Notes under the pieces: model-generated
Seen by the model: only the letters and a program-made list of their open reading frames with translations
Told to the model about the DNA's origin: nothing
Databases searched by the model: none
Part shown: piece by piece, positions 60,533-64,000 of the stretch
How positions within the stretch are numbered: position 1 is the stretch's first letter
Layout of the letters: each line of letters begins with the position of its first letter
From: Pigmentiphaga humi
Lineage (GTDB): Bacteria > Pseudomonadota > Gammaproteobacteria > Burkholderiales > Burkholderiaceae_B
Assembly: GCF_900606115.1 (NCBI RefSeq)
Contig: NZ_UWPJ01000005.1
Span: 62,001 to 126,000 of the forward strand
Direction: 5' to 3'
DNA length: 64,000 bases
Translations under genes and position numbers: made by a program

Positions 60533-62205
60533 CTTCCCGTCCCGGATGCCGGTACGGGCTGGCCGGCAACGCCTTGCCAGCCGCGTATCGCGGCAATGAG
60601 CGCGACCGGCCGGTAAGGCTTGCTCACGTGCGCCTGGAAGCCGCTTTCCAACGCGCGGCGCCGATCGTCGTCGCGCGCCAGGGCCGTCACCGCCACGGCG
60701 CGCAGCGCCTGCGCATCCAGGCCCATGTCGCGGCGCACCGTCTCCATCAACTGGTAGCCGTCCATGTCCGGCATGCCGACGTCGGCCACCATCACCGCAT
60801 AGCGGCCCGGCTGCGCCCGCGCCAGTTCTTCGAGCGCGGCATGGGCCGAGGTCACGCCGGTCACCTCGGCGCCATACTCCTGCAGCAGCCGCACCAGGTG
60901 TTCGAGCATGTCCGGCTGGTCTTCCACCGCCAGGATGCCGAGTTCCGCCAGGCAGCCGGCGTGCTGCGGTTCGCCCCAGGCTTCGTCGTGCAGGGGTATG
61001 TCGCCGACGGCATGTTCATGAACGGGCAGGCTCACCGTAAAGCAGGCGCCCAGCCCTTCGCCCTCGCTTTCGGCCCAGACCTCGCCGCCATGCATCGCCA
61101 CCAGTTGCTGGACGATCGACAGCCCCAGGCCCAGCCCGCCGTGGCGGCGCGAGATCGAGCCGTCGGCCTGGCGGAAGCGCTCGAACAGATAGGGCAGGAA
61201 CTCAGGATCGATGCCCACGCCGGTGTCGGCAACCTCGATCTCGAAACGCGCGCCCACGCGGCGCGCGGACACGCCGATACGTCCGCCCGAGGGCGTGAAC
61301 TTGATCGCGTTGGACAGCAGGTTCCACAGGATCTGCTCCAGCCGCGAGGAGTCGGCCCGCACCAGGCAAACCTCGAAACTGGGCTGGAAAGCCAGGCTGA
61401 TGCCCTTGCCCTGCATGGACGGGCCGGCCGACTGCACGACCTGGGCGACGTAGGCGAAACCATTGACCGGCGCCAGGTCGAGCTTGACCTTGCCCAGGAA
61501 GATCGCGCTCATGTCCAGCATGTCGGAGATCAGCGTGGCCTGGGTATGCGCGCTTTGCAGAATGGTGGACAGCCCCTTGCGCAGCGCCTCGTTGTCCGGG
61601 TCGGCGCGTTTGAGCAGCAACTGGCCCCAGCCGACGATTACCGACAGCGGCGTGCGCAGTTCATGGGACAGCGTCGCCAGGAATTCGTCCTTCAGGCGCG
61701 TGGCCGTTTCCGCCGCCTGGCGCGCGGCGCGTTCGGCCTCGAGCAGCTGCTCGCGCTGGGCCTCCATGGCATGGCGCGCCGTCACGTCGCTGAAAAGAAT
61801 GGCCACCGTGGCGTCGCGTGGATCGCCGCAGCGGCAGGCATACACGTCGAACCAACGGCCCATGGCCTGGGCGCAATGGTCGAAGCGCACCGGCTCGCCG
61901 GTCAGCGCGACCTGGCCGTAGATCTGGAACCAGTACCGCTCGTGATCGGGCACCAGTTCGCGTATGCGCTTGCCCAGCGCATCGTGCAAGCCCGCCTGCA
62001 CCACGAAGGCGGGATTGATTTCGAGGAATCGGTAATCGACCGGCTCGCCGTGCTCGAACAGCATCTGCACGACGCAGAAACCCTGGTCGGTGGACTCGAA
62101 CAACAAGCGGTAGCGGTCCTCGCTGCGCTGCAGGATCCGGGCCGCGGAAGCATCGTCGGCCATCAGGCATTCGGTCCGCGGGGCCGCCGGCTCGCTGGGC
62201 TGCAT
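60529..62205 (-). CDS. PAS-domain hybrid histidine kinase with C-terminal receiver (second)
   Basis: 558 residues from the ATG at 62205, set by GGAGGAG eight bases upstream. A PAS domain (about 30-150, YRLLFESTDQGFCVVQ and FSDVTARHAMEAQ) leads into HisKA (LATLSHELRTPLSVIVG, the His about residue 177) and the ATPase domain (NLLSNAIKFT, ADTGVGIDPEF, GLGLSIVQQLVAMHGG). The receiver (about 430-545) has ILAVEDQPDMLEHLVRLL and the phospho-aspartate in MVADVGMPDMDG. No membrane segment. Same architecture as the kinase at 45523. Confidence 0.92.
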   Translation of the reverse strand: MQPSEPAAPRTECLMADDASAARILQRSEDRYRLLFESTDQGFCVVQMLFEHGEPVDYRFLEINPAFVVQAGLHDALGKRIRELVPDHERYWFQIYGQVALTGEPVRFDHCAQAMGRWFDVYACRCGDPRDATVAILFSDVTARHAMEAQREQLLEAERAARQAAETATRLKDEFLATLSHELRTPLSVIVGWGQLLLKRADPDNEALRKGLSTILQSAHTQATLISDMLDMSAIFLGKVKLDLAPVNGFAYVAQVVQSAGPSMQGKGISLAFQPSFEVCLVRADSSRLEQILWNLLSNAIKFTPSGGRIGVSARRVGARFEIEVADTGVGIDPEFLPYLFERFRQADGSISRRHGGLGLGLSIVQQLVAMHGGEVWAESEGEGLGACFTVSLPVHEHAVGDIPLHDEAWGEPQHAGCLAELGILAVEDQPDMLEHLVRLLQEYGAEVTGVTSAHAALEELARAQPGRYAVMVADVGMPDMDGYQLMETVRRDMGLDAQALRAVAVTALARDDDRRRALESGFQAHVSKPYRPVALIAAIRGWQGVAGQPVPASGTGS

Positions 62206-62357
62206 AGCGGATGCTCCTCCTGCGGATCGACGTTGGAAGCGGCAGTGTACCGAGAGCATTCCCGCCTAGTTGTATCAAGGCATGTCGAGCCGGCGGCGCA
62301 GGAGATGCTAGGATCGCATCCGCGGCGCGCCGCCCCGCTTTCCGTACCCACCTTGCC

Positions 62358-62681
62358 TTGACCGATTCCGCCTCCCCCGCCGCGATCCATGCGGTCACGC
62401 TGCTGCCGCAGCAATGGACCTTCACCGCAGGCGACCAGGAAAGCCTGGTCGCGGCCGCGCGCCGCGCCGGCATACGCCTGCCCACCATTTGCCGCAACGG
62501 CACCTGCCGCACCTGCTTCTCGCGCCTGGAAAGCGGCAGCGTGCGCTACCTGGTGGAGCGGCCCGGACTGAGCGCGCAGGAAAAGGCGGAAGGCTTCATC
62601 CTGCCCTGCGTGGCGGTAGCGACGGCGCCCATCGTCATGGTCAATCCGCACGCCGAGCGGCTGGACGGCGCGGCCGGCTGA
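62358..62681 (+). CDS. Plant-type 2Fe-2S ferredoxin
   Basis: 107 residues from a TTG at 62358 (the open frame upstream lacks homology). The cluster motif is CRNGTCRTC, with the fourth ligand at about 31 residues on in GFILPCVAVA. It is a one-electron carrier in the cytoplasm. No reductase or oxygenase is adjacent; the Rieske oxygenase at 16.8 kb and many others in such genomes are possible clients. Its 3' end overlaps the converging LysR gene by 41 bases. Confidence 0.82.
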   Translation: MTDSASPAAIHAVTLLPQQWTFTAGDQESLVAAARRAGIRLPTICRNGTCRTCFSRLESGSVRYLVERPGLSAQEKAEGFILPCVAVATAPIVMVNPHAERLDGAAG

Positions 62682-63594
62682 CCGCCGCCGCGGCCGGCGC
62701 GCCGCCCTGCAGGAACAGCTCGGCCAGCATCTGGCGCAGCCAGGCATGGCCGGGGTCGCGATGCCAGCGCGCGTGCCAGTACTGGTTGACCGCGTAGCGC
62801 TCGATGGCGATCGGCGGCGCATACAGCGCCAGACCTTCCTGCCGCGCGCAGATCTCGCCCAGCAGCCCGGGCACCGTGGCGACCAGGTCGGTCTGCGCGA
62901 GCACCGCCGCCAGCCCCAGGTAGCTGGGCAGGCGCAGCACCACCTCGCGCGCCAGCCCGGCCCGGCGGATGGCCTGTTCGACGATCAATTGGCTGGTGGT
63001 GGACGGCGATACGTCGATATGTCCCTCGCGCGCGAAATCCTCGGCGGTGAGGACCTTGCCGATGCGCGGATGGCGCAGCGCGGCCACGCACACGAAATCC
63101 TGCTCGAACAGGCGCTGGCGATAGAAACCGGCGTCGAGCTGCGGCATGAAACCGATGGAAAGATCGGCCTCGCCTTCCTCCATGCGCGCCGGCGTGTCGG
63201 GGCCGATGCGCTGGACCTCGATGCGCGCCGCCGGCGCCGCCTCGCGCAGCCGGTTGACGATGCGCGGCAGCAGCACGATGTGGCTGATGTCCGTCATGCA
63301 CAGGCGGAACACGCGCGCGGAGGTTGCGGGATCGAAGACAGTGGGCGCCATCAGCGCCTGCATGGCCGCGAGCGCGGCGGCCACCGGCGGCTCCAGTTCC
63401 CTGGCGCGGGCCGTGGGCTCCATGCCCGCGCTCGTGCGCACGAACAGCGGATCGTCGAACAGTGCGCGCAGCCTGGCCAGGAAGAAGCTCATGGTGGACT
63501 GGCTCATGCCCATGCGCTCGGCCGCCGCCGAGACGCTGCCGGTGCGGCGGATCTCGTCGAACACCCGCAACAGTTTGGTATCGATGTTCTGCAA
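62641..63594 (-). CDS. LysR family transcriptional regulator (divergent from hydroxybenzoate monooxygenase)
   Basis: 317 residues from a TTG at 63594. The helix-turn-helix is LLRVFDEIRRTGSVSAAAER and MGMSQSTMSFFLARLRALFD. It is divergent from a gene for an aromatic monooxygenase, 114 bases away, with a good palindrome between. A gentisate-pathway regulator is likely. The C-terminal tail is Ala/Arg/Pro-rich. Confidence 0.9.
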   Translation of the reverse strand: MQNIDTKLLRVFDEIRRTGSVSAAAERMGMSQSTMSFFLARLRALFDDPLFVRTSAGMEPTARARELEPPVAAALAAMQALMAPTVFDPATSARVFRLCMTDISHIVLLPRIVNRLREAAPAARIEVQRIGPDTPARMEEGEADLSIGFMPQLDAGFYRQRLFEQDFVCVAALRHPRIGKVLTAEDFAREGHIDVSPSTTSQLIVEQAIRRAGLAREVVLRLPSYLGLAAVLAQTDLVATVPGLLGEICARQEGLALYAPPIAIERYAVNQYWHARWHRDPGHAWLRQMLAELFLQGGAPAAAAVSRPRRPAARRAD

Positions 63595-63608
63595 TTTCCT
63601 GGCGGCCC

Positions 63609-63627
63609 GAATCGAAAATATCGATTC
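63609..63627. promoter_or_regulatory. LysR-type operator
   Basis: GAATCGA, AAATA, TCGATTC: a perfect 7-5-7 palindrome containing T-N11-A, the LysR consensus. It lies between the LysR gene and the monooxygenase gene. Confidence 0.6.
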
Positions 63628-63708
63628 AGGCTATCGATGCCGTTCCATGGAGTCAAGCGCGCGGGCTCACTAAGATGGCCGCCATCCCGCTTCAGGAGGA
63701 GACATACC

Positions 63709-64000
63709 ATGACGACACCAACCCACCCCACCGCCATCGTGGTCGGCGGCGGCATCGGCGGCCTGGCGGCCGCGCTCGCGCTGGCCCGGGAAGGCGTGGC
63801 CGTCGAACTGCTGGAGCAGAGCCCCACCATAGGCGAGATCGGCGCGGGCATCCAGCTCGGCCCCAACGCCTTCGCCGCGCTCGACGCGCTGGGCGCGGGC
63901 GAGGCGGCGCGCCGCCGCGCCGTTTTCACCGAACGCCTGATCATGATGGATGCGGTCGATGCCACCGAAATCGGCGGCTTCGAGGTCGGCGAGGCGTTTC
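63709..64000 (+). CDS. FAD-dependent monooxygenase, 3-hydroxybenzoate 6-hydroxylase type (3' end outside window)
   Basis: 97 residues visible. The start has AGGAGGA eight bases upstream. The FAD-binding motif IVVGGGIGGLAAALALAREG is followed by IGEIGAGIQLGPNAFAALDAL, closely matching 3-hydroxybenzoate 6-monooxygenases and their salicylate-hydroxylase relatives. It would convert 3-hydroxybenzoate to gentisate with NADH and O2. Gentisate dioxygenase and a fumarylpyruvate hydrolase would be expected past the window end. Confidence 0.82.
   Translation, partial: MTTPTHPTAIVVGGGIGGLAAALALAREGVAVELLEQSPTIGEIGAGIQLGPNAFAALDALGAGEAARRRAVFTERLIMMDAVDATEIGGFEVGEAF

Overview
This window is high-GC DNA (roughly two thirds G+C by eye), densely packed with genes, and reads as a chromosomal segment of a beta-proteobacterium of the Alcaligenaceae, most likely Bordetella (bronchiseptica group) or a close relative such as Achromobacter. 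The pointers are three periplasmic 'Bug' (Bordetella uptake gene) tricarboxylate-type binding proteins, a PhaM-type PHA granule protein, monomeric isocitrate dehydrogenase, and many LysR/MarR-controlled catabolic operons. The genus is an inference from gene content. I see no insertion sequence, prophage, CRISPR array or rRNA; there is one tRNA.

Layout. 1-4.4 kb: the end of a fumarylacetoacetate-hydrolase gene, a translationally coupled PhaM/FIST pair, a secreted glutathione peroxidase and a lipoprotein. 4.4-12.1 kb: the two amino-sugar enzymes glmU and glmS, separated by an HD-GYP sensor and an Lrp-type regulator, then infA. 12.2-19.4 kb: a DosP-like PAS/PAS/GAF/GGDEF/EAL protein, then a MarR-Bug-Rieske oxygenase-dihydrodiol dehydrogenase cluster that looks like phthalate-type aromatic catabolism. 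19.4-27.3 kb: a Fur-box-led iron/haem acquisition module (ECF sigma, FecR anti-sigma, TonB receptor with an STN domain) followed by two tandem-repeat surface proteins with glycine-rich C-terminal anchors. 27.3-32.6 kb: a solitary tetrapyrrole methylase, a glutathione transferase, icd and two lipoproteins.

32.7-44.1 kb is the most striking part: a nearly self-contained selenocysteine island. It carries fdnG with an in-frame UGA (Sec197) and a clear SECIS hairpin, fdnH, fdnI, the maturation protein fdhE, then selA, selB, the tRNA-Sec gene selC and selD, all on one strand. A ModE-like palindrome and a sigma70-type promoter lie in front of fdnG, and a small molybdopterin-binding-type protein is divergent from it. 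The consumer of selenocysteine, all four Sec genes and probable molybdate control are therefore contiguous.

44.2-64 kb: an MFS transporter, two hybrid histidine kinases, a BCCT transporter, a six-gene LysR-Bug-hydrolase-M28 peptidase-amino acid oxidoreductase-TauE operon, a second operon (D-glutamate-cyclase-like protein, Bug, maleate-isomerase-like protein, LysR), a PLP sulfhydrylase-type enzyme, a solitary 2Fe-2S ferredoxin, and the start of a LysR-controlled hydroxybenzoate monooxygenase gene.

Three copies of an ~80-nt intergenic element (16655, 38045, 42933) share a core hairpin whose paired positions change together between copies. This argues for selected secondary structure and is the best candidate here for an undescribed element.
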